From: Deltaproteobacteria bacterium
GTDB taxonomy: Bacteria > Desulfobacterota > Desulfarculia > Adiutricales > Adiutricaceae
NCBI GenBank assembly: GCA_031265205.1
Contig: JAISCZ010000130.1
Span: 1 to 64,000 of the forward strand
Direction of reading: 5' to 3'
Length of the DNA: 64,000 nucleotides
Of the stretch, positions 15,618 through 25,287 are shown in pieces (the first letter of the stretch is position 1; each line of letters starts with the position of its first letter). The translations under genes were made by a program, and so were the position numbers. The notes beneath the pieces were generated by a model. It saw only the letters and a program-made list of their open reading frames with translations. It did no database searches and was not told the DNA's origin.

Positions 15618-18176
15618 ATGCCCGAAAATGAAGCTACGGTTAAAATTAAAATCAACGAAATGCTTAAGAAAAGCGACTGGAGATTTATTCCGGACGAAAA
15701 TGGACCGGCCAACGTTTTCGTGGAAGCGCGAACAAACGTTAAATTCGCGCCTCTTGATAACAATGATTCTAACATTGAAACATTTAGAAAGGGCTTCATT
15801 GATTATTTGCTTACGGATAACAAAAATCGTCCTTTAATGGCGATCGAAGCCAAAGCGGCGGGAGTCGATCCTTTAATTGGCAAAGAACAGGCAAGGCGGT
15901 ACGCGTTAGCTGAAAATTGCCATTTCGTCGCTCTGTCAAACGGGGTTATCCATTATTTATGGGATATCAATGAAGGCAATCCCTATCCAATCTCACAATT
16001 TCCCACCCAAACTTCATTAATGGAGTATAAAAAAAACGTCGACGCTAAAAATGAATTCAACCATCAAAATATTGAAGCGGATTACCTGGCGACAATTATT
16101 AACCCCAATTATCAATTGGATCCGGATTGGATAAATGAGAATAGCCGCGAAACTTTCGTAAAAATGAACAGGCTTCGCTTTCTGCGCCCTTATCAGGTCG
16201 AAGCCATAAATTCTCTTCAGGAAGCCTTCGAAAACGGCAAACGGCGTTTCCTCTTTGAAATGGCCACGGGAACCGGGAAAACGACAGTCGCCGCTGGCGT
16301 TATAAAGTTTTTTCATACATCAGGATTGGTTAACAGAACAATTGTCTTCGTCGACCGCGTGTTGCTGCGCGATCAGTGCTTAAACGCTCTTATTGAGCTT
16401 TTATCCAAAGATTTAATTTGCCTTGACTTTGAGCGACATCATAACGATTGGCGTAAAGCTCATGTCGTGGTCGCCACCATCCAATCCTTGCTACGGCGCG
16501 ATAAATACAAGGACATATTTTCTCCGACGGATTTTAATTTTGTTATTTCCGACGAAGCGCACCGCACTATCTCAGGGTCCGCCAGACCTCTTTTTGAGTA
16601 TTTTGTCGGCTATAAACTTGGTCTTACCGCCACTCCAAAATCATATTTCCGCCAGATTGATAAAATAGAATTCCCCCAAGATAGCCCGATTGATATTGAG
16701 CGAAGGCTTCTCAAAGATACTTACGCGACCTTTGGGTGTGAATATTTAGAGCCTACTTACAGGTATACTCTCCTCGATGGCGTGAAAGACGGAAACCTCG
16801 TAAATCCAACTCGGGTTGACGCCAGAACTGAAATAACTAACGCTCTTCTTTCCGAAAGACGTTATCGCGTTCCGGTATTCAACGATAGCGGCGCAATCGC
16901 CGAGCTTGTTTTCGATCACAAAAAATATGAAAAAGTCTTTTTCTCTGAGCCTACGAATCGCCTTTTTTGTCAAACGTTTATGAAATACGCGTTAAGGGAT
17001 GAAATTACCGGCGAAATCGGTAAAACTATAATTTTTACGATAAATCAGAATCACGCGCGAAAAATTACCAAAATCCTAAATGAATTAGCCGCTCAAGCGT
17101 TTCCGGGAAAATACAGTTCCGATTTCGCTTATCAGATAACGTCGAATATTAAAGACTCGCAAGAATTAAGCATTCTTTTCGCCAATAATAATTTGGGCGG
17201 CTCGGGTAATTTTGATCCTCTTTACAAAACGTCAAAATGCCGCGTTTGCGTAACCGTTAGCATGATGTCAACTGGGTTCGATTGTGTCGACCTCTTAAAC
17301 GTCGTCTTAATGAAACCATTATTCTCGCCTACGGAATTCGTTCAAATTAAGGGGAGGGGAACTCGCGTCCATGATTTTCGGGGATTGGTGATGGACTCTG
17401 ACCTGAAAAAAAACGTTAAAAATCCCCGTAAAACTACTTTCAAGCTTATCGATTTTTTCGCGGTGTGTGAATACTTTGAAAAAGAATACGATTATGATCA
17501 AATTATTCAATTGCCTCCTATCCGCGTGAATAAAGCCGCCGCGACCGGATTATCCCAGGCGAAAAAAATCGTCGAGGGGACTTATGAAAATTTCGATCCC
17601 GATAAATTAACAGATCTTACTGAACTTAAAATTGGTCTTAGCGGGATGAGAATTGACAGGGAATATTTTAACTGTTTTATTAGCGCCGTTAAAAATGATA
17701 AAACAATCGCCGAAATGGTAACCAATGGGCACATTGATTCCGCGTCTGAATATTTATCCGAAAATTATTTGGCTAACGGCGAGACTAAGTTTGACAGGGA
17801 TACATTATCAAGATCTCTCTCCTTAGACCGCAAGGCGACTTTTGGAGAATTCCTACAATTAGCTTTCAATATAATCCCTGACATTAAAAACAAAGATCAA
17901 TTATTGGAGGAATATTTCACGACATTCGCGAATATCTACAATCCGCCTGAAATTGACGATATCCTCCATATCAAAAATTTCTTTAAAATTTATTTAACCA
18001 GCAAAGAATTCCGCGATATCCTCGACAATGAGGATTACTCGTCTCTCTTCGGTTTTCAGGCTTTTTCCACAAAAGACTACGCTAAGGTACCGCTCAAATA
18101 CCGCCAAATGATTCCTGATTTTATCAGATCATTTATTTTTCATGATCCTTTTGAGACATTTAGCTTTGAGGATTAG
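15618..18176 (+). CDS. hsdR: Type I restriction enzyme, HsdR translocase/endonuclease subunit
   Basis: 852 residues. The N-terminal PD-(D/E)xK nuclease has Asp62 in FIDYLL and Glu77/Lys79 in MAIEAKA. The SF2 motor has Walker A ATGTGKT (216-222), DEAH (312-315), TATP (337-340) and later motifs such as MMSTGFD and KGRGTR. A C-terminal helical region follows. In complex with HsdM/HsdS it translocates DNA and cleaves unmethylated foreign DNA. The ATG in use opens MPENEATVKIKINEML. hsdM-hsdS starts 2 bp after the stop. The gene is clearly AT-richer than its core neighbours, consistent with horizontal transfer. Confidence 0.93.
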   Translation: MPENEATVKIKINEMLKKSDWRFIPDENGPANVFVEARTNVKFAPLDNNDSNIETFRKGFIDYLLTDNKNRPLMAIEAKAAGVDPLIGKEQARRYALAENCHFVALSNGVIHYLWDINEGNPYPISQFPTQTSLMEYKKNVDAKNEFNHQNIEADYLATIINPNYQLDPDWINENSRETFVKMNRLRFLRPYQVEAINSLQEAFENGKRRFLFEMATGTGKTTVAAGVIKFFHTSGLVNRTIVFVDRVLLRDQCLNALIELLSKDLICLDFERHHNDWRKAHVVVATIQSLLRRDKYKDIFSPTDFNFVISDEAHRTISGSARPLFEYFVGYKLGLTATPKSYFRQIDKIEFPQDSPIDIERRLLKDTYATFGCEYLEPTYRYTLLDGVKDGNLVNPTRVDARTEITNALLSERRYRVPVFNDSGAIAELVFDHKKYEKVFFSEPTNRLFCQTFMKYALRDEITGEIGKTIIFTINQNHARKITKILNELAAQAFPGKYSSDFAYQITSNIKDSQELSILFANNNLGGSGNFDPLYKTSKCRVCVTVSMMSTGFDCVDLLNVVLMKPLFSPTEFVQIKGRGTRVHDFRGLVMDSDLKKNVKNPRKTTFKLIDFFAVCEYFEKEYDYDQIIQLPPIRVNKAAATGLSQAKKIVEGTYENFDPDKLTDLTELKIGLSGMRIDREYFNCFISAVKNDKTIAEMVTNGHIDSASEYLSENYLANGETKFDRDTLSRSLSLDRKATFGEFLQLAFNIIPDIKNKDQLLEEYFTTFANIYNPPEIDDILHIKNFFKIYLTSKEFRDILDNEDYSSLFGFQAFSTKDYAKVPLKYRQMIPDFIRSFIFHDPFETFSFED

Positions 18177-18178
18177 CC

Positions 18179-20611
18179 GTGATTAATGCCGATACCAAAA
18201 AGCTCCTAGACTTAGCTTTGAAAATTATTGTCAGTAAAATTTACGATCCTAAAACTCAATTGGAACAAATTATCTTGGCGATAATTTATAAAATCATTAA
18301 CGACAACGACGAACGCGATAAATTGCCAAACGGCGAGCGCTTAATTTTTAGCGGCGATTACGCAAAATATTCCTGGGATAAATTACTCAGCTCAACAATT
18401 TCCAGTTATGAAAGGGTCTCTCTTTATTCGGAAGCGCTCTCTAAAATTGGCGAAAACCCAAATATATCTCCTTTACGCAAAGAAATATTCAAAAATGTCA
18501 TTCTTCCATATAATGACCCTGAAATATTGCTTCGTTTCTTAAATATTATCAACGAATTTAAATCTTACGATGTCCGAAATTATAAAGACGTTTACGAATA
18601 TTTACTCTCGACTCTAAGTTCCAAGGGAATTATGGGCCAATTCAGAACTCCAGTCCATATCGCCGATTTTATCGTGGCTATTCTTGAGCCTCAAAAGGAC
18701 GAAATCACGCTTGATCCGGCGTGCGGATCCGGCGGTTTTCTGATTTCGGCGTATAAAAGAGTTTTGACCAATAATACCGACGATAATGGCGAGGTCACTC
18801 TAAATTCCGCGGAAATTTCGAGTTTGACGCGAAATATTATAGGATATGATATCTCGCCAGAAATGACGAGACTTTCGTTAATAAATCTATTTTTCCATGA
18901 TTTTAAAGAAGCCCAAATTTTTGAGTACGACACGCTTAAATCAGAGGCGAGATGGAACGAGCGAGCCGACGTTATTTTAGCCAATCCCCCCTACATAACT
19001 CCAACTGGGGGAATACGCGCGCATAATTTATTTAAAATGAAAGTCAATAAAGCGGAAGTGCTTTTTATTGAATACATTTTAAATCACTTAAACGAGGCGG
19101 GCAGAGCGGGAATTATCGTTCCCGACAGCGTAATTTACGATAGAAACGTGGATTACCTTAACATTAGGAAAGCGCTCGTTGAAGATTGCCTAATCGCGGT
19201 TATATCTTTACCCGCCGGCGCTTTTTTGCCTCATACCCGCGTTAAAACGTCAATTCTTGTTTTAGATAAAAAATTGGCGGAATTAAGCGATTTTGTCGCT
19301 TTTTTTGATATTAAAAATGACGGATTCGCGGTATCCGTCAACAGAACGCCTATTTCCCTCGACGATATTCCCGATACGCTGCGCTATGTCAAAACGTACA
19401 AGGAAAATATACGCGCGTCCGCCGATTTTAGCGATCATAATTCAAACGACTATCAATTAACTCCCAAGTCAGAAATTTTAACTCATCCGAACTACTCATT
19501 ATTCGCTCCCAATTACAAAGATAACGACAATCAAAAATTAAATTATTTAGTTCCATTCGCAAAAGTTTGCTCTCTGGAGCTTGGCGCGAAATTTAGCGTG
19601 AAACATGGCGTTTCTGGACCATATCCGATTATAGGATCCGGCGGCGTCTTAGGGTTCCATAACAATTTTATCGTTAAAGGCCCAGCAATTTTAATCAGTC
19701 GCTTTAGCCAATATTTTATGGTTAAGATTATTACCGAAAATTGCGTTCCGACGCGCGCCTGTTATTACGTAAAAATCAACGACGAGAATCTCACTAATTT
19801 TAAATATTTATTTTACGCGTTAAATAATATTGATTTTAAACCATTCATGGGCGGTACGGTTATACCGGCTTTAAATAAAGAAGAAGTCTACCGCAATATT
19901 CAAATTCCATTGCCACCTATCGCGATTCAAAAACAAATAGCGGCTGAATTGGATTGCTATCGCGACATCATTGACAACGCGCAAAACATTGTCAATAAAT
20001 ATCGTAAAACATTTACCGTTGACCGTAAATGGGAAAAGGTAAAATTGAATGACATTTCCGCTATCAGCTCGGACATAATCAATCCTTCCGTAAAATTCGC
20101 GAATACGTCATTTGGATATATCAATATCGGATCAATTAACAACTTGAATGGCAAAATTGTAAATATTCTTAAAATTATGGGAAATAACGCGTCAAAACTG
20201 ACGGCGTTATCTTTAAAACCGCGCGATATTTTATTTTCCACTATCAATCCGTTACTTAAAACATGCGCCTATCTAGACGATATCGACCAAAACACGGTCG
20301 CTTCTAGAAGACTCGCGGTTGTGAGAACCGTTTCCGATAAAATAATTCCTTATTTTTTGTATTTGTCCCTAATTACCGATTACGTAGCTGAACAATTGGA
20401 CGCGGAAATTATGGGGAGCACTATTAAAAACATAACTTTAAGAATGGTTAAAGCCATTGATATTTATATTCCCCCTCTTCCGATTCAGCGCCAAATAATC
20501 GCGGATATCAAGCGTGAAACAGCCATCGTCGCGCGGCAGGAGGATACTGTAGCGCATTTTGAAGATAAGATTTCGCGTACGCTTGAATTTTATCTTACAA
20601 ATAAATGTTAA
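18179..20611 (+). CDS. Type I HsdM-HsdS fusion, copy 1
   Basis: 810 residues. Residues ~1-420 are the adenine-N6 methyltransferase HsdM: GQFRTP (153-158), SAM motif LDPACGSGGF (178-187), FEYDT and catalytic NPPY (269-272). Residues ~440-600 and ~625-810 are two specificity (Methylase_S) domains, each ending in a PLPPI-type conserved block (IPLPPIAIQKQI and IPPLPIQRQI) and a coiled-coil. The usual separate hsdM and hsdS are thus one protein. GTG start with GAGG 7 bp upstream, 2 bp after hsdR. One chain could form one M-S arm; stoichiometry with HsdR is unknown. Confidence 0.9.
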   Translation: MINADTKKLLDLALKIIVSKIYDPKTQLEQIILAIIYKIINDNDERDKLPNGERLIFSGDYAKYSWDKLLSSTISSYERVSLYSEALSKIGENPNISPLRKEIFKNVILPYNDPEILLRFLNIINEFKSYDVRNYKDVYEYLLSTLSSKGIMGQFRTPVHIADFIVAILEPQKDEITLDPACGSGGFLISAYKRVLTNNTDDNGEVTLNSAEISSLTRNIIGYDISPEMTRLSLINLFFHDFKEAQIFEYDTLKSEARWNERADVILANPPYITPTGGIRAHNLFKMKVNKAEVLFIEYILNHLNEAGRAGIIVPDSVIYDRNVDYLNIRKALVEDCLIAVISLPAGAFLPHTRVKTSILVLDKKLAELSDFVAFFDIKNDGFAVSVNRTPISLDDIPDTLRYVKTYKENIRASADFSDHNSNDYQLTPKSEILTHPNYSLFAPNYKDNDNQKLNYLVPFAKVCSLELGAKFSVKHGVSGPYPIIGSGGVLGFHNNFIVKGPAILISRFSQYFMVKIITENCVPTRACYYVKINDENLTNFKYLFYALNNIDFKPFMGGTVIPALNKEEVYRNIQIPLPPIAIQKQIAAELDCYRDIIDNAQNIVNKYRKTFTVDRKWEKVKLNDISAISSDIINPSVKFANTSFGYINIGSINNLNGKIVNILKIMGNNASKLTALSLKPRDILFSTINPLLKTCAYLDDIDQNTVASRRLAVVRTVSDKIIPYFLYLSLITDYVAEQLDAEIMGSTIKNITLRMVKAIDIYIPPLPIQRQIIADIKRETAIVARQEDTVAHFEDKISRTLEFYLTNKC

Positions 20612-20771
20612 ACAATCCTCTATTTCCGTTTATCGGAAACTCGCGAGTCGCGCCCGCGGCGCGGCTCGCGCGCCGCCAAAACCTATCCCTGGCCGCGTGT
20701 AGCCGCCCTTTTCCCGCTCTCTTTAAAGCTAAAATTGAACCGGCGCCCACTTTACGCGCCCGTCTTTTCCC

Positions 20772-21200
20772 ATGTTTTCCCCTAACCTTTTGTCAAGCGT
20801 TATTCGCGAAGACAGGAGGCTTTTATTTCGCGACATTCGGAAATCGCCATTGTTTGAATTTACTTCGCGCGGGCTTGTTAATTATTTCCTTCCATTTTCC
20901 AACGCGAGCGACGCCGCGGAAAACCCGCAAAATTTCTTTTGCCGCGACACAATTATATCTAATTTTGTCGCCTTTATTCCCAAAATCCTTGGCGCCTCCA
21001 GCCCCAAAGTCGTTAACGCCGCTAAAAATCTCTTGCGCGAACTCCCGAGCCGTGATATAAAGATAAAAGTTTCGGTGGTTCTTAAGGTTCTTTGCCTTTA
21101 CTCCGCGGCCGACTCAAACCGATTTGGGCCGCGGTCATTTTTACCCATTTTTCGCCAAAATTTTCCTTTTTTTGGTTTTTCCTTATTTCACGCCTTTTAA
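20772..21200 (+). pseudogene. Possible fragment of an unrecognised protein
   Basis: A 142-codon frame between the two HsdM-HsdS genes. Its first ~115 residues look protein-like (LLFRDIRKSPLFEF, GLVNYFLPFS, NLLRELPS, KIKVSVVLKVLCLYSAA), whereas the end turns into low-complexity Phe/Pro. There is no Shine-Dalgarno before the ATG and it overlaps the region upstream of the next gene in another frame. It may be an internal piece of a larger defence-island protein. I do not recognise the family. The other 20612-21273 sequence holds nothing clear. Confidence 0.3.
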
Positions 21201-21273
21201 AGCGTTTCCCCCTGTCCTGAGCGACAAAATATTTAAGTTGGCGACGCGGTTAAGACCCGCAATTAAGGATCCA

Positions 21274-23721
21274 GTGTTAGATACCGCCACCAAAAATTTA
21301 ATTGACAGAGCCCGGCGTATACTTGTCGGTAAAATTCCCGATCCTAAATCCCAGGTTGAGCATATCACCTTAGCCCTAATTTATAAATTTATGAGCGATA
21401 TGGACGCTTTTAATTTCCAAATTACCGGCGCGCGCAAATTTTTCGCCGGGGATTTCGCCAAATTTTCCTGGGACAATTTAATCCACAAAGGTCTTTCGGG
21501 CGCGGACACCGTCTCAATTTACTTCGAGGCGCTGTCCAAAATTCCCGTAAACCCGGCCTTGCCGCCTTTTTTCAGGGATATTTTTAAGAACGCGTCCCTT
21601 CCCTTCCGCGATCCGGAAATTTTAATTAATTTTTTAAATACCATCGATCAGTTTAAATACGACGATTCGGAAAATCTCGGAGACGCTTACGAATATCTCC
21701 TTTCGTTACTCTCTTCCCAAGGCCTTATGGGTCAATTTAGAACTCCGAGGCATATTATCGATTTTGTCGTCGCTATCTTGGATCCCCAAAAGAACGAGAC
21801 AATTCTCGACCCGGCCTGCGGCACGGCGGGATTTCTGATTTCAGCCTACAAACATATCTTGAAGGATAATACCCTCGCGGACGGCCAAAGCTCGCTCACT
21901 CCGATCGATAAAGAAAGACTCGCGCGAAATATCTCGGGATACGATATCTCTCCGGATATGGTTATGCTCGCGAAGGTCAATCTGTTCCTCCACGATTTTC
22001 TTCAGCCGCGCGTTTTTGAATACGACACGCTCTCCTCCGACGAGAAATGGGACGAGACGGCTGACATAATTTTAGCCAATCCTCCCGTCGTAACCCCCAA
22101 GGAATCGACAGTTTCCTACAGTCGCTTTTCATTTAACTCCAATAAAAGCGAGCTTCTTTTTCTTGATTATATCGCCCACCATCTAAAACCCACCGGCAGG
22201 GCTGGCGTTCTCGTTCCGGAAAGCGTCATCTACAATAGCAAAGTCGCCTATATAAAAACCCGTCACATTTTACTCAACAACGGGCTTATCGCCATAATTT
22301 CTCTTCCAGCGGGCGTTTTCGCCCCATACTCTCGCGTTAAAAGCTCCATCCTTATTTTAAACAGAACTCTCGCCAAAAATACCGATCATATCGCTTATTT
22401 CGACATCCACAACGACGGCTTCAAGCTTTCCCGCCGCCGGGAGCCAATCGAGCTTAACGATATTCCAAATGTTTTATCCAGCGTCAGGCGGTTTATTTCC
22501 GATTTGAAGTCGGCCAAGGACACGGGCCGTTTTAATCCCGAAGGTTACGTAATTCTTTCCAGATCCGAAATTCAAAACGATAGAACTATTTCCTTTTCGG
22601 TTTCCAATTATTTAACTGACAGCGACGCGGATTATGACCGAGCGCTTCCGTTTGAGGAAGTCCTCGCGCTTACGCGCGGAAGCAAAATTCCCCCCAAAGA
22701 CCGCGTTCCGGGAGAGTACCCCGTCATAGGCTCCAGCGGCGTAATCGGATCGCATAACAAATTTCTTGTCAAAGGACCGACTATTCTCGTATCCGCCGCC
22801 GGCGACACAGGTTCCGTCTCAATTGTCGAAGAAGACTGTTTTCCCACCAATGGCTGTTTCTACGCGACAATCAAGGATCCCGACACTACCGATTTTAAAT
22901 ATCTGTACCATATTTTACAAAAATTGAATCTTAAAGAGTTCACCAACGCCACCAGCGTCAATAACCTTAACCGCGACGAAATTTATAAACACGTTAAAAT
23001 TCCACTTCCGCCCATCAGGGAACAGGTCAAACTCGCGGCTGAACTGGATTCCTATCATAAGATTATAGATTGCGCGAAGAATATTATCGCCGCCTACAAA
23101 CCCATTTTCCCTATTGACGCCGCTTGGGACGCCCAAAAACTTAGAGATATCGCGCTCGTTAATCCAGAATACATAGCGCCCGCTAAAACTTACCGCGACA
23201 GTTACTTTTCGCTTATTAACATCAGTTCCATCGAAAATTACACCGGCAAGCTTTTGACCGCGCCACGTTTTCGCGGAAATTCCTCGCCCACCCCGACGGC
23301 TCTGGTTTTACGCGCGGGCGACATCCTCCTTTCCACGTACAACCCTCAGTTACGCGCCTTCGCCTATCTGGAGGAAATTCCCGACGACGCTTTCGCGTCC
23401 CCCGCGCTCGCCGTTATCCGCGCGAACTCTCCGCTTATTTCGCCGCGCTTTCTTTATTCAATTCTTCAATCCGACTATGTAGTGGATAGATTGGTCTCTA
23501 AAATCGCCAACGAGTCCTTTCATAAAGTTAACCTTAGCGAGATTCGCGACCTTGATATTTATCTTCCCCCAATAGAAGAGCAGGAAAATATCGTAAACGC
23601 CCTCGCGCGCGAAAAATCGCTCATCGCCTCTCTTGAGGAAGTTATCGCCTGTTTCGCGGCTAAAATTGACTCTACCTTGAGCCATTGTCTCCAACGCGGA
23701 AAAAATGACGCTTCTCTTTGA
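21274..23721 (+). CDS. Type I HsdM-HsdS fusion, copy 2 (variant catalytic motif)
   Basis: 815 residues, a diverged paralogue of copy 1 along its full length. GTG at 21274 is chosen because VLDTATKNLIDRA aligns with the start of copy 1 and the later motifs then have identical numbering; an in-frame TTG at 21124 would add an unrelated hydrophobic leader. The SAM motif LDPACGTAGF is present, but catalytic motif IV reads NPPV (269-272) rather than NPPY/F. Two specificity domains follow, ending in IPLPPIREQ and IYLPPIEEQ. No second hsdR accompanies it. It may be an alternative specificity partner for the same HsdR, or methylation-deficient. Confidence 0.85.
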   Translation: MLDTATKNLIDRARRILVGKIPDPKSQVEHITLALIYKFMSDMDAFNFQITGARKFFAGDFAKFSWDNLIHKGLSGADTVSIYFEALSKIPVNPALPPFFRDIFKNASLPFRDPEILINFLNTIDQFKYDDSENLGDAYEYLLSLLSSQGLMGQFRTPRHIIDFVVAILDPQKNETILDPACGTAGFLISAYKHILKDNTLADGQSSLTPIDKERLARNISGYDISPDMVMLAKVNLFLHDFLQPRVFEYDTLSSDEKWDETADIILANPPVVTPKESTVSYSRFSFNSNKSELLFLDYIAHHLKPTGRAGVLVPESVIYNSKVAYIKTRHILLNNGLIAIISLPAGVFAPYSRVKSSILILNRTLAKNTDHIAYFDIHNDGFKLSRRREPIELNDIPNVLSSVRRFISDLKSAKDTGRFNPEGYVILSRSEIQNDRTISFSVSNYLTDSDADYDRALPFEEVLALTRGSKIPPKDRVPGEYPVIGSSGVIGSHNKFLVKGPTILVSAAGDTGSVSIVEEDCFPTNGCFYATIKDPDTTDFKYLYHILQKLNLKEFTNATSVNNLNRDEIYKHVKIPLPPIREQVKLAAELDSYHKIIDCAKNIIAAYKPIFPIDAAWDAQKLRDIALVNPEYIAPAKTYRDSYFSLINISSIENYTGKLLTAPRFRGNSSPTPTALVLRAGDILLSTYNPQLRAFAYLEEIPDDAFASPALAVIRANSPLISPRFLYSILQSDYVVDRLVSKIANESFHKVNLSEIRDLDIYLPPIEEQENIVNALAREKSLIASLEEVIACFAAKIDSTLSHCLQRGKNDASL

Positions 23722-23951
23722 GTCGCGCGGCGACGCGCGAGGAAAGGGCCTTTCTTCCGCTTTGGGCCAAAAATATTTCCCCCGCTCCGCGAAAAAGGCG
23801 GCGCGCGAGGCTCGCGATTTCTTTTTTGGGGATTCGCCTTTCCGGAACCCTTGGCTTCTTGGGAGCCGTTAAGCGAGCGGGGGAAAGGCGCGGGAACCCT
23901 TTGGCGCCGCCCCTCTAGAGGCGGCCCAAGCGCGCTTCCCCTCCCGCGCCC

Positions 23952-25142
23952 TTAGGGCGCGGCCGCGGACAGGTAATCGGCCACGTAGAGGACCGTGTTC
24001 ACGTAGACCCCGCTGTTATTGTAGCGGCGGATCGCCTCGCGCCGGCCAGCTTCCGCGATTCCGGCCCCGGTCCAGCCGTTTTGCCGCAGATAATTGGCGA
24101 TACTGAAGACGGCGTCGCTCTTGTTGAAGAGATCGATGATCTGGTCGCCGTCGCCGTCAGCCGCGTATTTCGCGATGTTGGAGGGCATGAACTGGCCGTA
24201 GCCGATGGCCCCGTAGACGGACCCTGGAAAGGCCAAGGGGTCTAAATTGTTCTCCCAGGCGTATTTGAGGAGGGCGAAGAGTTCGTCGCGGGCCCAAGCG
24301 CCCCTCTTGAGGCTGGTTTCGGCTAAAAAGGCCCTCTCCTCCCGGCCCGCGCTCAGATCGGCGACGTAGGGGGCTATCAGCTCGTAATCGCTGGAGGCGG
24401 CCATGGACGCGAGCTGCTGGGCGGCCTTATTCTTCCCGAAATAGCTCCCGTAGCCGGTCTCAATCCACATAATGGAACAGACGACGGCCCCGGGGACCCC
24501 GTAGGCCCTCCACGCGCGGTCAAAAAGGGCTTTGTCCGCGAGATAATGGGCCTTAATTTTGGCCAGCGCCGAGGCGTTGGTGAATTGGGTATGGGTGGCG
24601 GTCCGGTTGGGAGGCGCGGCCTTGGGCGGGGCGTATTCCGCGAGCGTCCTCGTCCTCCCCGCGCGGAGGGCCTCGTCGAGGCGCGCGTTTAGTTCCGGGC
24701 TGGGATCGGGCTTGAAAGAAAGGGCCCGGTCCCGCGCGAAGGCCGCGATAGCCTTTCTGGTGCCCGGCCCGTTACGCCCGTCGATGGCGACTTCGTAGCC
24801 TAGCTGGAAGAGCTTTTCCTGGACGGCCTTAGTGAGGTCGGAACGGAAAAAGATGGGGAAAAGCTCCCGTAACTTGGTTTCCATGGGGACCGGGGTAAAA
24901 GTTAATTCCCGGCTGCTAAAAAAAGCCCTAAGCTTGCGCGCGTCGAGGCCCGCGCTGGCGAGAGCCCCCGCTAGAGGGGCCCAGGGGGCGGGCGTCCCGC
25001 TTAAGGGAGCGCTGAAAACGGGGCGGGCGATCTGGCGCCCCGCGCCGGGATCCGCTGGGCCAACCGTGGAATGGCTGGGGCAACCCGCTAAAAAAAAACA
25101 GAGGGCGAGGGCGAGAAAAGGACTTGTGGCGCGCCAAATCAT
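23952..25142 (-). CDS. Lytic murein transglycosylase, MltB-like lipoprotein
   Basis: 396 residues. A lipoprotein signal (hydrophobic ALALCFFLAGC with lipobox LAGC) anchors it to a membrane. Residues ~85-160 are a peptidoglycan-binding domain (VQEKLFQLGYEVAIDGRNGP). Residues ~180-395 are the SLT_2/MltB catalytic domain with the catalytic Glu in IMWIETGYG and the conserved YGAIGYGQFMPSN. It cleaves the glycan chain of peptidoglycan to 1,6-anhydro products, in cell-wall turnover. Unusually for MltB, the binding domain precedes the catalytic one. Monocistronic by spacing. Confidence 0.88.
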   Translation of the reverse strand: MIWRATSPFLALALCFFLAGCPSHSTVGPADPGAGRQIARPVFSAPLSGTPAPWAPLAGALASAGLDARKLRAFFSSRELTFTPVPMETKLRELFPIFFRSDLTKAVQEKLFQLGYEVAIDGRNGPGTRKAIAAFARDRALSFKPDPSPELNARLDEALRAGRTRTLAEYAPPKAAPPNRTATHTQFTNASALAKIKAHYLADKALFDRAWRAYGVPGAVVCSIMWIETGYGSYFGKNKAAQQLASMAASSDYELIAPYVADLSAGREERAFLAETSLKRGAWARDELFALLKYAWENNLDPLAFPGSVYGAIGYGQFMPSNIAKYAADGDGDQIIDLFNKSDAVFSIANYLRQNGWTGAGIAEAGRREAIRRYNNSGVYVNTVLYVADYLSAAAP

Positions 25143-25287
25143 GGATGCTCAAGTGGACCGCGGAAGCGGCCGGGAGAGCCCAGGCTCGCGGGCGCGGCTG
25201 GGCTAGGGATAGCTGTCAAACTGGGCGGGGCTACTTTAATTAAATGTCCGCCCCAAGCGTAAGGCGGGCGAGCGGGAAAGATTTTTT

